The position numbers and the translations under genes are program-made. From Holophagales bacterium (lineage in GTDB: Bacteria > Acidobacteriota > Thermoanaerobaculia > Multivoradales > Multivoraceae): a stretch of 64,000 bases of DNA. Under the pieces are notes generated by a model. That model was not told the DNA's origin and ran no database searches. It worked only from the letters and a program-made list of their open reading frames with translations. Position 1 is the stretch's first letter. Each line of letters begins with the position of its first letter. Shown piece by piece: positions 49,209 to 58,460 of this stretch. The stretch lies in NCBI GenBank assembly GCA_009836625.1, contig VXVC01000004.1, positions 513,037 through 577,036 on the forward strand, written 5' to 3'.

Positions 49209-50537
49209 ATGACTAGCCGTTTCGCCCCATCTCCCTTCGCCGCCCTCCTCGCCGCGGCCGCGCTTCTCCTGTTCGCGACGACCTCCACCCTCGCCGCTGA
49301 CGATCGCACCGTCATCCACGCCGGCTCGCTGGTCGACGTCGAAGCCGGCGAGGTCCTCGGCCGGCACACGATCGTCGTCGAAGGCGAAACGATCACGGCG
49401 GTCGACGAGGGACTCGCCGATCCGAAAGACGGCGACACGTTGATCGACCTGTCCGGCCACACCGTCCTGCCCGGCCTGATGGACATGCACGTCCACCTGA
49501 CCTCGCAGCAGGCGGGCGCCGCCTCCTATCTCGAGCGCTTCCAGCAGACCCCGGCCGACGCGACGGTCAAGGGACTGATCTACGCCAAGCGGACGCTGCT
49601 CGCCGGCTTCACCACCGTCCGCGACGTGGGCGGCGAAACGACGGCGATCCTGGCGGTGCGGAACGCGATCAACCGCGGCGAGATGCCCGGGCCCCGCGTC
49701 TTCGCCGCCACCGCGTCGCTCGCCACCACCGGTGGTCACGGCGACCGGACGAATGGCATGCGACCGGACCTGCAGGGCGACCCCGGCCCCAGGCAGGGCA
49801 TCGTCAACAGCGTCGAGGACGCCCGCAAAGCGGTCCGGCAGCGTTACAAGGAGGGCGCGGACCTGATCAAGATCACCGCCACCGGCGGCGTGCTCAGCCT
49901 GGCCAAGAGCGGCCAGAACCCGCAGTTCACCGAGGAGGAGATCCGGGCGATCGTCGATACCGCGAAGGACTACGGCTTCATGGTCGCGGCCCACGCCCAC
50001 GGGGCCGAAGGCATGAAGCGGGCGATCCGGGCCGGCGTCACGACGATCGAGCACGGCACCTACATGGACGAGGAAGCGTTCGAGCTGATGAAGGAGCACG
50101 GCACCTACTTCGTCCCCACCATCTCGGCTGGCAACTTCGTGGCCGAGAAGGCGGCGGTCCCCGGCTACTTTCCGGAGATCATCCGGCCCAAGGCGGCCGC
50201 CATCGGGCCGGTGATCCAGGACACCTTCGCCAAGGCTCACCGGGCAGGGGTGCCGATCGCCTTCGGCACGGACTGCGGCGTCTGCCCTCACGGCAGCAAC
50301 GCCCAGGAGTTCCTCTACATGGTCGAAGGCGGCATGGCGCCGATGACGGCGATCCAGTCGGCCACGGTCGTCACCGCGAAGCTGCTCGACATCTGGGAAG
50401 AGACCGGCTCGATCACGGCCGGCAAGGCGGCCGACCTGATCGCGGTCGAGGGCGACCCGATCGCCGACGTCACGAAGCTCCAGGACGTCCGCTTCGTCAT
50501 GCGGGTGGGCCGGGTCCACAAGTCGCCGGCTGGCTGA
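49209..50537 (+). CDS. Exported amidohydrolase (imidazolonepropionase/prolidase-like)
   Basis: 442-aa metal-dependent hydrolase of the amidohydrolase superfamily. Signal peptide 'FAALLAAAALLLFATTSTLA'. Metal ligands: 'GLMDMHVHLTS' (HxH), the carbamylated Lys in 'ADLIKITATGG', His in 'VAAHAHG' and 'TIEHGTYMD', and Asp in 'PIAFGTDCGV'. This set matches the Xaa-Pro/Xaa-Arg dipeptidase-like branch that processes peptides in the periplasm. A GGAGG site precedes the ATG at 49209; TACAGT 42 bases further up may be the -10. Confidence 0.9.
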   Translation: MTSRFAPSPFAALLAAAALLLFATTSTLAADDRTVIHAGSLVDVEAGEVLGRHTIVVEGETITAVDEGLADPKDGDTLIDLSGHTVLPGLMDMHVHLTSQQAGAASYLERFQQTPADATVKGLIYAKRTLLAGFTTVRDVGGETTAILAVRNAINRGEMPGPRVFAATASLATTGGHGDRTNGMRPDLQGDPGPRQGIVNSVEDARKAVRQRYKEGADLIKITATGGVLSLAKSGQNPQFTEEEIRAIVDTAKDYGFMVAAHAHGAEGMKRAIRAGVTTIEHGTYMDEEAFELMKEHGTYFVPTISAGNFVAEKAAVPGYFPEIIRPKAAAIGPVIQDTFAKAHRAGVPIAFGTDCGVCPHGSNAQEFLYMVEGGMAPMTAIQSATVVTAKLLDIWEETGSITAGKAADLIAVEGDPIADVTKLQDVRFVMRVGRVHKSPAG

Positions 50538-50586
50538 GCCGGGATCGACCGGGACGCCGGCGCACCCAGTTCCGCCGCTCAGGCTC

Positions 50587-51378
50587 CTAGCTCCGTCCGC
50601 CGCCGAGGGTGCGCTCCGTGTAGCGCACCCGGGCCGCCTCCGACTCGGCGTCGCCCCTCACCCACTGCAGGGTGTCGCCGTCGGCGAAGTCGGTGGCGCC
50701 GGCCATCGAGCGGGCGACCGCGTTCACATGGTCCTTGGTGATCGCCGCCGGCACCGCGGGCATCGCGGCCAGGGACCGGGCGAGGTCGAGGGTCTCTTCC
50801 TCCAGCCGGTTCGGCGGCACGATCCGGTTGACCATCGGCGCCACCTCGGACGGACCGAAGCGGCGACAGGTGATGATCAGCTCCTTGGTCAGGGCCGGTC
50901 CGAGCTCGCGCACCATCCGCGGCACCCCGCCCCACGCCAGAGGAAGCCCCAGTTCGACCTCGGGAATGAAGAACACGGCGTCCTCGGCCACGACCCGCAG
51001 GTCGCAGGCCGCCATGAGCAGAAAGCCGCCGCCGACCGCGTAGCCCTGGACCTGGGACACGGTCAGCGCCCGCATCTGCTCCAGTGCGTCCATCGCCCGC
51101 CGTCCGAGCTGGCCCGCCTCGCGGCGCTGGCGCCAGTTCAACTCGGTGGCGCCGCCCATCGCCTTCAGGTCGGCCCCGGCGCAGAACGCACGTCCCTCGC
51201 CGCGCAGCACGACCACATCGATCTCGCTCTGATCGTCGAACCAGGCCGCGGCAAGAGCCAACTCGCCCAGCATCGTCCCGTCCACGGCGTTCAGCCGCTC
51301 GGGGCGCGCCAGTGTCAGGAATCCCAGGTTGCCGTCCTTCTCAACCCGGATCGTCTCGAAGTTCGTATGGCCTCCCAT
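50587..51378 (-). CDS. Enoyl-CoA hydratase/isomerase family protein
   Basis: 263-aa crotonase-fold protein. 'GEGRAFCAGADLKAMG' and 'VQGYAVGGGFLLMAACDLRVVAEDAVFFIPEVELGLPLAWGG' give both oxyanion-hole loops and a Glu at the usual catalytic position ('PEVELGLP'). The C-terminus is the usual helix region with lower conservation. AAGGAGAGG precedes the ATG at 51378, which fixes the start 17 codons downstream of the ORF-track start. It is divergent from the MBL hydrolase gene and not very similar to the hydratase at 11473. Confidence 0.9.
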   Translation of the reverse strand: MGGHTNFETIRVEKDGNLGFLTLARPERLNAVDGTMLGELALAAAWFDDQSEIDVVVLRGEGRAFCAGADLKAMGGATELNWRQRREAGQLGRRAMDALEQMRALTVSQVQGYAVGGGFLLMAACDLRVVAEDAVFFIPEVELGLPLAWGGVPRMVRELGPALTKELIITCRRFGPSEVAPMVNRIVPPNRLEEETLDLARSLAAMPAVPAAITKDHVNAVARSMAGATDFADGDTLQWVRGDAESEAARVRYTERTLGGGRS

Positions 51379-51526
51379 GTACCTCTCCTTCCTGTTTCGA
51401 CGAAGCGCTGTTCGGGCCGCTGCCCCCACGGGCCATCCTGTTCCCCGCCGGGTGCTCTATCATGCCGTCCGGCCGCGGGCACGGCCATGGCCGCGACGCC
51501 GTCCCTCCGAACATCTTCACCCCCGG

Positions 51527-52279
51527 ATGACGTTCCAACTCCAGGTCCTCGGCTGCGGCGACGCATTCAGCAGCGGCGGCCGCCTGCACACCTGTTTCCT
51601 CCTGAGCGGTGAAACGAACGACGGCGCGCTCTCTCCGACTCTGCTCGACTGCGGCGCAACGTCTCTCGCCGCGATGAAGGCTCGAGGCATCGAACCCGCG
51701 ACGATCCGCACGATCCTCATCACCCACCTGCACGGAGACCACTTCGGCGGTCTGCCCTTCCTGTTGAGCGACGCCCACTACCGGGCCCGCCGCGCGACGC
51801 CGCTGACCCTGGCGGGGCCCCCGGGGTTGCGGGAGAGACTCCGCCAGGCGGCGGAGGCTCTCTACCCCGGATCCTCGAGGCGCGAGCTGGCGTTCGAACT
51901 CGAGATCGTCGAACTTCACGAGCGCGAGTTCGTCTCGATCAACGGGCTGCGGGTGATCCCGTTCGAGGTCGTCCACCCGTCCGGCGCGCCGAGCTATGCA
52001 CTCCGTGTCGAGTACGGCGGCCGAACGCTCGTGTTCTCCGGCGACACCGAGTGGACCGAAGCTCTGATCGACGCGGCCGCGGGCGCGGACCTCTTCGTCT
52101 GCGAGTGCAACTTCTACGACCGGCCGGTGCCGAACCACCTGAACTACGTCGAGCTGCTCGCTCAAAGGCGTCGTCTGGACTGCGGCCGGATGCTGCTCAC
52201 ACACCTCGGCGACGACATGCTCGAACGCTCCGACCTTGAGATCGAGGCCGCCGCGGAGGGCCGGACCTACCGGGTCTGA
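51527..52279 (+). CDS. MBL-fold metallo-hydrolase (RNase Z-like)
   Basis: 250-aa metallo-beta-lactamase-fold hydrolase. The metal site is 'ITHLHGDHFGGLPFLL' (HxHxDH), later ligands are His in 'EVVHPSG' and Asp in 'VFSGDTEWTE', and a C-terminal His is in 'LLTHLGDDM'. This resembles RNase Z-like and phosphodiesterase-like members without the tRNA-binding arm. The start ATG at 51527 has no Shine-Dalgarno; TATCAT at about 51469 may be the -10. A hairpin with a T-run follows the stop. Confidence 0.85.
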   Translation: MTFQLQVLGCGDAFSSGGRLHTCFLLSGETNDGALSPTLLDCGATSLAAMKARGIEPATIRTILITHLHGDHFGGLPFLLSDAHYRARRATPLTLAGPPGLRERLRQAAEALYPGSSRRELAFELEIVELHEREFVSINGLRVIPFEVVHPSGAPSYALRVEYGGRTLVFSGDTEWTEALIDAAAGADLFVCECNFYDRPVPNHLNYVELLAQRRRLDCGRMLLTHLGDDMLERSDLEIEAAAEGRTYRV

Positions 52280-52314
52280 ACGAGGTTCGACGAGAGGGCG
52301 ACCGGCCTCGTTTT
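52279..52314 (+). terminator. Hairpin plus T-run after the MBL hydrolase gene
   Basis: Stem AACGAGG / CCTCGTT (52279-52285 and 52306-52312) with a 20-base loop, running into TTTT. It looks like a weak intrinsic terminator. TGCTACACT (extended -10 form) for the next gene follows immediately. Confidence 0.5.
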
Positions 52315-52356
52315 CCCTTGCTACACTCCGCGTCCGAAACTGACCACGGAGCAGCC

Positions 52357-53472
52357 ATGAACTTCGATTTCTCGGATGCCCAGAAGGCATTGAAACAGCA
52401 GACGCGCGACTTCCTGCGCGCCGCCTGCGACACGACCGTGCCCCGGCGGGTGCTGGAGGATACGGACGAACCGTTCGCCCGCGATCTGTGGAGTCAGATC
52501 TGCGCCAACGAGTCTCCCGGAATCGCGATCCCCGAGGAGTACGGCGGTATCGGCTTCGGCTATCTCGAACTCTGCGTCGTGGCCGAGGAGATGGGCCGCG
52601 CGATCGCGCCGGTTCCCTTCTCGTCGTCCGTCTACCTAGCCGCCGAAGCGATTCTCCAGGGCGGGTCGGACGAGCAGAAGGAGAGACTGCTGCCCAGGCT
52701 CGCCTCGGGTGAGAGCATCGGCACCTTCGCCCTCTCCGAAGGCCCAGGCCAGGCCACGGTGGCGAACCTCCAGGCCACGCTCAGGGACGGCCGGCTGTCC
52801 GGCGCGAAGATGCCGGTGCCCGACGGCGACGTGGCAGACATCTGCGTCGTCGTCGCCAGGGACGGAGACGGCGCCTCGCTGGCGGTCGTCGACCTCGCCT
52901 CCGAAGGGGTCTCCCGCGAGCCGGTCGACACTCTCGACCCCTCCCGTTCCCACGCCAGGATCACCTTCGACGGTGCCGAGGCGGAGTTGCTCGGCGAAGC
53001 CGGCCAGGGCTGGGCAGTCAAGGACGCCGTGTTCGACCGCGCCGCGGTCCTGTTCTCCATGGAACAGCTCGGCGGCGCCGACGCCTGCCTCCAGATGGCG
53101 ATCGGCTACGCCAAGGGCCGCTACGCGTTCGGCCGGCCGATCGGCTCCTTCCAGGCGATCAAGCACAAGCTCGCCGACATGTACATCAAGAACGAACTCG
53201 CCCGGGCGAACTGCTACTACGGCGCCTGGGCGCTGTCGACCGACGCGCCCGAGCTGCCGGTCGCGGCTGCCGCGGCCCGTGTCGCCGCCACCCAGGCCTT
53301 CCACTTCGCCTCGAAGGAGAACATCCAGACCCACGGCGGCATCGGCTTCACCTGGGAGTCCGATTGCCACCTCTACTACCGCCGCTCCAAGCTGCTCGCG
53401 CTCAGCATCGGCAGCGAAAGGGTGTGGAAGGACCGGTTGATCTCCGGTCTGGAACGGCAGGAGGCCGCCTGA
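52357..53472 (+). CDS. Acyl-CoA dehydrogenase family protein (first gene of second coupled pair)
   Basis: 371-aa acyl-CoA dehydrogenase-like protein: 'AIPEEYGGIGFGYLELCVVAEEMGRAIAPVPF' in the N-terminal helices, 'FALSEGPGQATVANLQA' where the T-E-P-x-x-G-S-D motif is degenerate, and the C-terminal 'RYAFGRPIGSFQAIKHKLADMYIKNELARA' and 'QTHGGIGFTWESDCHLYYRRSKLL'. As in the pair at 20834-23157, one partner keeps a clear flavin motif and the other does not, but here the motif-poor subunit is encoded first. CGGAG precedes the ATG. The stop overlaps the next start by one base (TGATG). Confidence 0.9.
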   Translation: MNFDFSDAQKALKQQTRDFLRAACDTTVPRRVLEDTDEPFARDLWSQICANESPGIAIPEEYGGIGFGYLELCVVAEEMGRAIAPVPFSSSVYLAAEAILQGGSDEQKERLLPRLASGESIGTFALSEGPGQATVANLQATLRDGRLSGAKMPVPDGDVADICVVVARDGDGASLAVVDLASEGVSREPVDTLDPSRSHARITFDGAEAELLGEAGQGWAVKDAVFDRAAVLFSMEQLGGADACLQMAIGYAKGRYAFGRPIGSFQAIKHKLADMYIKNELARANCYYGAWALSTDAPELPVAAAAARVAATQAFHFASKENIQTHGGIGFTWESDCHLYYRRSKLLALSIGSERVWKDRLISGLERQEAA

Positions 53473-54698
53473 TGGACTTCAACGACACTCCCGAACAGGC
53501 CGCGTACCGCGCGGAGGTCCGCGCCTGGCTCGGCGCCAACGCGGAACCGCGCAAGGACCGCCCCAGCGTCAGCCGCCGGCTCGACGCCGAGGAGGGCCTC
53601 GCCCTCGCCAAGGCGTGGCAGGCCAGGAAGGCGGACGCCGGCTACGCCTGCCGTCACTGGCCGGTCGCGCATGGCGGCCAGGGCCGGCCGATGATCGAGA
53701 CGATCATCTACGACCAGGAAGAGGCGAACTTCGACGTCCCGACCGGCTTCTTCAGCATCGGTCTCGGCATGTGCGGCCCGGTCATGGCGCAGTACGCGAC
53801 CCAGGAGCAACAGGCCCGCTTCATTCCGCCGCTGATGCGCGGCGAAGAGGTCTGGTGCCAGTTGTTCTCGGAGCCCGCGGCAGGGTCCGACGTCGCCGGT
53901 CTGCGCACCCGCTGCCACCGCGACGGCGATGACTGGGTGGTCAACGGCCAGAAGGTCTGGACCTCAGGGGCCCACTACTCCGACTGGGGCATCCTGGTCG
54001 CGCGCCATGATTCGTCGCTTCCCAAGCACAAGGGCCTGACCTTCTTCTTCATCGACATGAAGTCGCCCGGAATCGACATCAAGCCGATCAAGCAGATCAA
54101 CGGCGGCTCCAACTTCAACGAGGTGTTCTTCACGAACGTCCGGGTGCCGGACAGCCAGCGCCTCGGCGCGATCGGCGAAGGCTGGCAGGTGGCGATCACC
54201 ACCCTGATGAACGAGCGCCTCGCCGTCGGCGACGCACCGCCGCCGGACTTCCGTGAAGTGATGAAACTCGCCGCCGCCTGCGAACTCGACGGCCGGCCCG
54301 CCCTCGAGGACTCGTTGGTCCGCGAGAAGATCGCCGACTGGTACATCGAGTCGATGGGCATGAAGCACACGAAGGCGCGCACCATGACGGCACTCTCCCA
54401 AGGCAAGGTGCCGGGACCCGAGAACTCGATCGGCAAGGTGGTCTCCGCCTCGAAGCTGCAGAACGTGTCCTCGTTCGGCGCGGACCTGATGGACATGGGA
54501 GGCGTGATCACGGACCCTTCCCTCATGCCGTCCTCGGCCTTGTTCCAGCAGTCCTTCCTCTACAGCCCCGGCCTCCGCATCGCAGGTGGCACGGACGAGA
54601 TCCTGCGCAACATCATCGCCGAACGCGTCCTCGGCCTCCCCGGCGAGATCCGCGTCGACCGCGACGTCCCGTACAGCGACATCCCGACGGGGAACTGA
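53472..54698 (+). CDS. Acyl-CoA dehydrogenase family protein (second gene of second coupled pair)
   Basis: 408-aa acyl-CoA dehydrogenase. It has the clear flavin motif 'WCQLFSEPAAGSDVAGL', followed by 'WVVNGQKVWTSGAHYSDWGILVARHD' and 'LTFFFIDMKSPGIDIKPIKQINGGSNFNEVFF'. The C-terminus 'RIAGGTDEILRNIIAERVLGLPGE' is typical. The start is fixed by the overlap with the previous gene. Together the pair is likely a heteromeric dehydrogenase, as in sterol or branched-acid degradation. It is followed by three hairpins. Confidence 0.93.
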   Translation: MDFNDTPEQAAYRAEVRAWLGANAEPRKDRPSVSRRLDAEEGLALAKAWQARKADAGYACRHWPVAHGGQGRPMIETIIYDQEEANFDVPTGFFSIGLGMCGPVMAQYATQEQQARFIPPLMRGEEVWCQLFSEPAAGSDVAGLRTRCHRDGDDWVVNGQKVWTSGAHYSDWGILVARHDSSLPKHKGLTFFFIDMKSPGIDIKPIKQINGGSNFNEVFFTNVRVPDSQRLGAIGEGWQVAITTLMNERLAVGDAPPPDFREVMKLAAACELDGRPALEDSLVREKIADWYIESMGMKHTKARTMTALSQGKVPGPENSIGKVVSASKLQNVSSFGADLMDMGGVITDPSLMPSSALFQQSFLYSPGLRIAGGTDEILRNIIAERVLGLPGEIRVDRDVPYSDIPTGN

Positions 54699-54705
54699 GA
54701 ATGGA

Positions 54706-54770
54706 GCCGGCCTGACGGCCGGCACGTCTTTCCGGCCGCCTACGGCGGCAGCGGGTCAGGAGACCCGCGC
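54706..54770. repeat. Three consecutive hairpins; two-hairpin module, copy B
   Basis: GCCGGCC-TGAC-GGCCGGC (54706-54723), GCCGCC-TAC-GGCGGC (54735-54749) and GCGGGTC-AGGA-GACCCGC (54751-54768). The last two form the same arrangement as copy A at 45653-45697. Between convergent genes; likely to act as transcription stop or processing site as well. Confidence 0.7.
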
Positions 54771-54784
54771 ACCAGGGCGGCGCG

Positions 54785-57700
54785 CTAGCTCTCGCTGGCG
54801 AGCTTGCGGAAGTACTCGTCGACGAGTTCGCGATAGCCGGGCGGTACCTGGTCCGAGTTGCCGAGGTAGACGCGTTCGGCTTCGCCGCCGCGTAGTTCGC
54901 GCCACAGGCGGTACTCGAACTGCCGCAGACCCTCGACGATGTCGTCGCGGAGCCGTTCGAGAGCCAGCGGATCGCGATTGAGACCGAGCAGGCTCAGATC
55001 GCCCATCTGCTGGAGTAGCTGGTCGATGTCCGCCGTGTCCATCCGCTCCCGCCGCAGGTCGTTCCTCAGGCTCTCCAGGTCGGCGCGTCGCTGGTCGAAC
55101 TCCCGGTCGATCTGCCGGAGATCCTCGGCCTGGAAGACGCCCGGCTGGTAGTAGCCGCCTGAGCTCGAACCGTACTGGCTGAAGCGGCCCCGGTTTCGGC
55201 CGCCCTCCGGGTTGGCCGCGTCGCCTCCAGCTTCCGAAGACGTGTCGCCCGGCCGCCCGCCCTGCTGCTGGCTGCCTTGCTGCTCACCGCCCTGCTGCTC
55301 GCCGCCCTGTTCCCCGCCATCCTGTTGCTGGCCATCCCGTTCACCCTGCTGCCCCCGACGCTGGCCGAGCCGGCTGCCCGCCTCGACACGATCGCGCAAA
55401 CGGGCCTCCATCGAGGCCAGATTCTCGACGAGGTCCCGCGTCCGCTCGAGCATCCGGTCCTGACGCTCGCCGCCGCCCTCACCGACGCTCTCACGCGCCT
55501 CGGCGATCCGCTCCGTCACGTCGTCGATGTCCTGCCGGATCTGGTTCTCGAACAACCGCGCGAACTCCGGGTCCCGGCCGGCCAGCACACCCTTTGAGTA
55601 ACGGATCTTCTCCTTCAGCTGCTCGTCGCGGATGATCGTCGCCGACTCGCGCAGCTTCCGCGCCGTTTCCGGCTGATCGTTGCGCGCGCCCTGGCTCATC
55701 CGGTTGAGCTGCGCCTCCAGGCCCGCCACCTCGTCGGTCAGTCGGTCCTTGCGCTCCATGATCCGCTCGATGAGCTCGGAACGCTCTCGCGCCGAGAGGT
55801 CACTTCGCCGCTGACCGTCCTCGCCTTCCCGACCGGCCAGTTCACCTACCTGCTCCTCGATCCGGCTCTGCATCTGGGACACGCGGCCGGCGCGCTCCTG
55901 CAGTTCCTCCATGTCCCGGCCGAGTTGCTGCCGCTGGTTGCGGTCCAGCAGCCGCCGGGCCTCACGCAGCCTGTCGAGAGCCGCGATCCCTTCCGCGCCG
56001 GCATTCGACGGCGACCTGGACGAGCCGGCCTGGGAACGCCTCATCTGTTCCGCTGCCTGGCGTAGCGCCTGCGTCGTCTCCCGCAGTTCCGGACGCTGCT
56101 GCTCGCGCGCCAGCCGCTCCAGGCGACGCGCCAACTCCTCCGTTTCCTCGATGAGGTCCTGCTGTCTGCCGCCGCCACCGCCGCCCTGCTGGGAGCGGCT
56201 CCGCAACCGGTTCTGGCGCTCGTTCTCGCGCTGCTGGCGCCGGGCCAGCTCGCGCAGCTTCTGCATGAGTTCGTCGACTTCCGCCTGCGCCTGCTCGGCG
56301 GCGCCGCGCTGGACCGTCTCGTACTGGTTGCGCAGCTTGTCCAGTTCCAGCTCGAACAGATCGGCGAGATCCTCGGACAACTGCTGGTTGCCACCGCCCC
56401 CTCCGCCGCTCTGATCGAAGGACACCCGCATCTCCCGGAACACGGATTCCGCCCGTTGCAGCGAGGCCAGGGCCTTCTTCTCCTCGGTCATCGCCTCTTC
56501 GGCCCGCTCCGCCTCCAGCTCTTTCTGCGCCGCCGCCATCTCGACGCCGGCCTGCTCGAGGAACCGAATGATCTTCGAGAAGTCGTCGTCCTGGAGCAGT
56601 TGCTGGCCCCGGTTGCCCATCCGCGTCACCAGCGATCCCACCTGTTCACGCAGCCGTCCCTGCATCAGGGAGACCGTCTTCAGGTTCTCGGACAACTCGC
56701 GGGCCGTGTAGTCGTCCTCGTCACGCACCAAACGGAACGTCGCCGAGATGATCATCTTCTGTTGAACCGAGAGCGTCTGATCCAGGCCGCCGGCGCCGCC
56801 CATGCCGCCTCCACCGCCCTGCTCGGCCTGGCGGTAGTTCCGGTCGAAGGGGCGGATCTCCAGGAAGTAGATGTCGCTGATCGTCGGCTCGGCGTGGCTG
56901 CGATCCCAGGCCTCGGCGAAGTAGGAGATGGAGTCGCCGACCTGGAGGTCCATCTCCTCCAGGAAGAGCGTGTGTCCCACGCTCACCTTCTTCATCGAGG
57001 ACGACGCGCTGTCGAACAGGGAAACCTCCGTCTCCTCGCCGCCGTTGACCGCGTAGCGCATGTTGAGGCGACGGACACCGTAGTCGTCCTCCGCTTCGAC
57101 TTCGGCAAACACCTCGTCGATCATCGACACCTTGACGTCGCGGCCGGGCGCCAGGAAACGCACGATGGTGGGCTGGTCCTCGAGGGCCGTGACCATGTAC
57201 TCGGCCGACGCACGGTGCCACCTGCCCTCGTCGTCCATCAGCTCGATCCGGTAGTAGGTGCTCTCGTCCACCGTGTACGCCGCGACCAGGCGGTCGCCCT
57301 CGACGTTCAGGTCCCTGGGTTCGTCGCCTTCGACCAGCAACCGCCCCGCCTCGACCTGGAAGATCGGCAGAATGCTGAACCCCACCTGCGTACCCTTGAG
57401 AACCGCGATGTCGCCGCCGTCCTCGACCGTCTGGTCCGACAAACCGCTGTAACCCGGGAAGCGGTACAGGAGATCGATCCGGTCGACGTAGGGCAGGTCC
57501 TTGACCCCGATGCGGTAGATCGGTGAGCGCACGCCGGAGGCGTCGACGTAGTAGTCCGTGTCGGCGCGCAGGTTCAGGGCGATGAAGTCGTGAGTGGCGG
57601 GTTCGCCGCCGATCATCAGGTCCCCGTCCTCTCCGGGTTCCGCGAGCTCGAACCCGTCGCCGACGCGGTTCATCGGCCACTGCTGCCACTCGCCGTCCGG

Positions 57701-58447
57701 GTTGCCGGCGGCGTCCAGCGGCCTCAGACCGAGTTCGACCCGGTCCGGGTCGAAGCCCAGCACCGCCGCCCTGATCAACTGATCCGAACCGCGGGCCACC
57801 GTCACGTTGCCCGGCGCGACGACCAGGCGGTACGGGTTGTCGGCGGCCGCCGCCCGCCAGGGCGTGAACAGCAGCATGGCGCCGTGCTGGAGGAAGGCCG
57901 GGCTGAGCAGCACGGCCACCATGCCGGCGCTCGCCACGCCGGCCAGGGCCGCCGAGAAACGCTGCAGGGCGCCGCGCTCGATCCGCGTCGCAAAACCGCT
58001 CTGCTCACAGCGTTCGATCGCGTCTTCCAGAACCCGCCGCTGGAGTTCCGGCGACACCCGCTCCGCGTCCGCGGGCGAACCCTGCTGCACGGGACCCAGT
58101 TCCACCGCGCTCAGGACGGAGGCCTTGAGCGTCGGCTCGTGCTCCTCCACGTAGAGCGCCACCTGGCGCTTGGACACCCGGCGGGAAAGAGGAACCGCGA
58201 GCAGCCGAACCCCGAGAGCGATCAGGGTCAGGTAGGCGAGCCAGCGAAACACGTCGACGGCGCGATCGCTGTAGAGGAAGTAATCCATGCCCCAGACCGA
58301 GACGGCGAACGCACCGAAACCGGTCACGATCAGCGTAACCAGCCCGCGCAACGCCACCTTCATCCGCCAGCGCAGGCGAACGCGACGGATCACGCTCATC
58401 AGTTCGCCGTAGGTCGGGTCGTAGATCGGATCGAAACCGGAAGCCAT
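54785..58447 (-). CDS. DUF4175-family membrane protein with long coiled coil
   Basis: 1220 aa, last gene of the minus-strand Bat-type operon. Two transmembrane helices near the N-terminus ('ALRGLVTLIVTGFGAFAVSVWGM', 'LAYLTLIALGVRLLAVPL') and a third near residue 170 anchor it. A beta-rich periplasmic middle ('YRFPGYSGLSDQTVEDGGDIAVLKGTQVGFSI', 'IVRFLAPGRDVKVSM') is followed by about 450 residues rich in Gln, Glu, Arg and Leu that read as coiled coil, with Gly/Gln runs ('GGEQGGEQQGGEQQGSQQQ'). DUF4175 proteins are recurrent partners of MoxR/DUF58/BatA; their role is not established. Confidence 0.88.
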   Translation of the reverse strand: MASGFDPIYDPTYGELMSVIRRVRLRWRMKVALRGLVTLIVTGFGAFAVSVWGMDYFLYSDRAVDVFRWLAYLTLIALGVRLLAVPLSRRVSKRQVALYVEEHEPTLKASVLSAVELGPVQQGSPADAERVSPELQRRVLEDAIERCEQSGFATRIERGALQRFSAALAGVASAGMVAVLLSPAFLQHGAMLLFTPWRAAAADNPYRLVVAPGNVTVARGSDQLIRAAVLGFDPDRVELGLRPLDAAGNPDGEWQQWPMNRVGDGFELAEPGEDGDLMIGGEPATHDFIALNLRADTDYYVDASGVRSPIYRIGVKDLPYVDRIDLLYRFPGYSGLSDQTVEDGGDIAVLKGTQVGFSILPIFQVEAGRLLVEGDEPRDLNVEGDRLVAAYTVDESTYYRIELMDDEGRWHRASAEYMVTALEDQPTIVRFLAPGRDVKVSMIDEVFAEVEAEDDYGVRRLNMRYAVNGGEETEVSLFDSASSSMKKVSVGHTLFLEEMDLQVGDSISYFAEAWDRSHAEPTISDIYFLEIRPFDRNYRQAEQGGGGGMGGAGGLDQTLSVQQKMIISATFRLVRDEDDYTARELSENLKTVSLMQGRLREQVGSLVTRMGNRGQQLLQDDDFSKIIRFLEQAGVEMAAAQKELEAERAEEAMTEEKKALASLQRAESVFREMRVSFDQSGGGGGGNQQLSEDLADLFELELDKLRNQYETVQRGAAEQAQAEVDELMQKLRELARRQQRENERQNRLRSRSQQGGGGGGRQQDLIEETEELARRLERLAREQQRPELRETTQALRQAAEQMRRSQAGSSRSPSNAGAEGIAALDRLREARRLLDRNQRQQLGRDMEELQERAGRVSQMQSRIEEQVGELAGREGEDGQRRSDLSARERSELIERIMERKDRLTDEVAGLEAQLNRMSQGARNDQPETARKLRESATIIRDEQLKEKIRYSKGVLAGRDPEFARLFENQIRQDIDDVTERIAEARESVGEGGGERQDRMLERTRDLVENLASMEARLRDRVEAGSRLGQRRGQQGERDGQQQDGGEQGGEQQGGEQQGSQQQGGRPGDTSSEAGGDAANPEGGRNRGRFSQYGSSSGGYYQPGVFQAEDLRQIDREFDQRRADLESLRNDLRRERMDTADIDQLLQQMGDLSLLGLNRDPLALERLRDDIVEGLRQFEYRLWRELRGGEAERVYLGNSDQVPPGYRELVDEYFRKLASES

Positions 58448-58460
58448 CGGTTCTCCTCAG

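Noticed and set aside
55212-55600. Plus-strand ORFs rich in Cys, Pro and Leu opposite the Gly/Gln region of the DUF4175 gene
   Set aside because: They are the complement of the low-complexity Gln/Gly codons, not genes.
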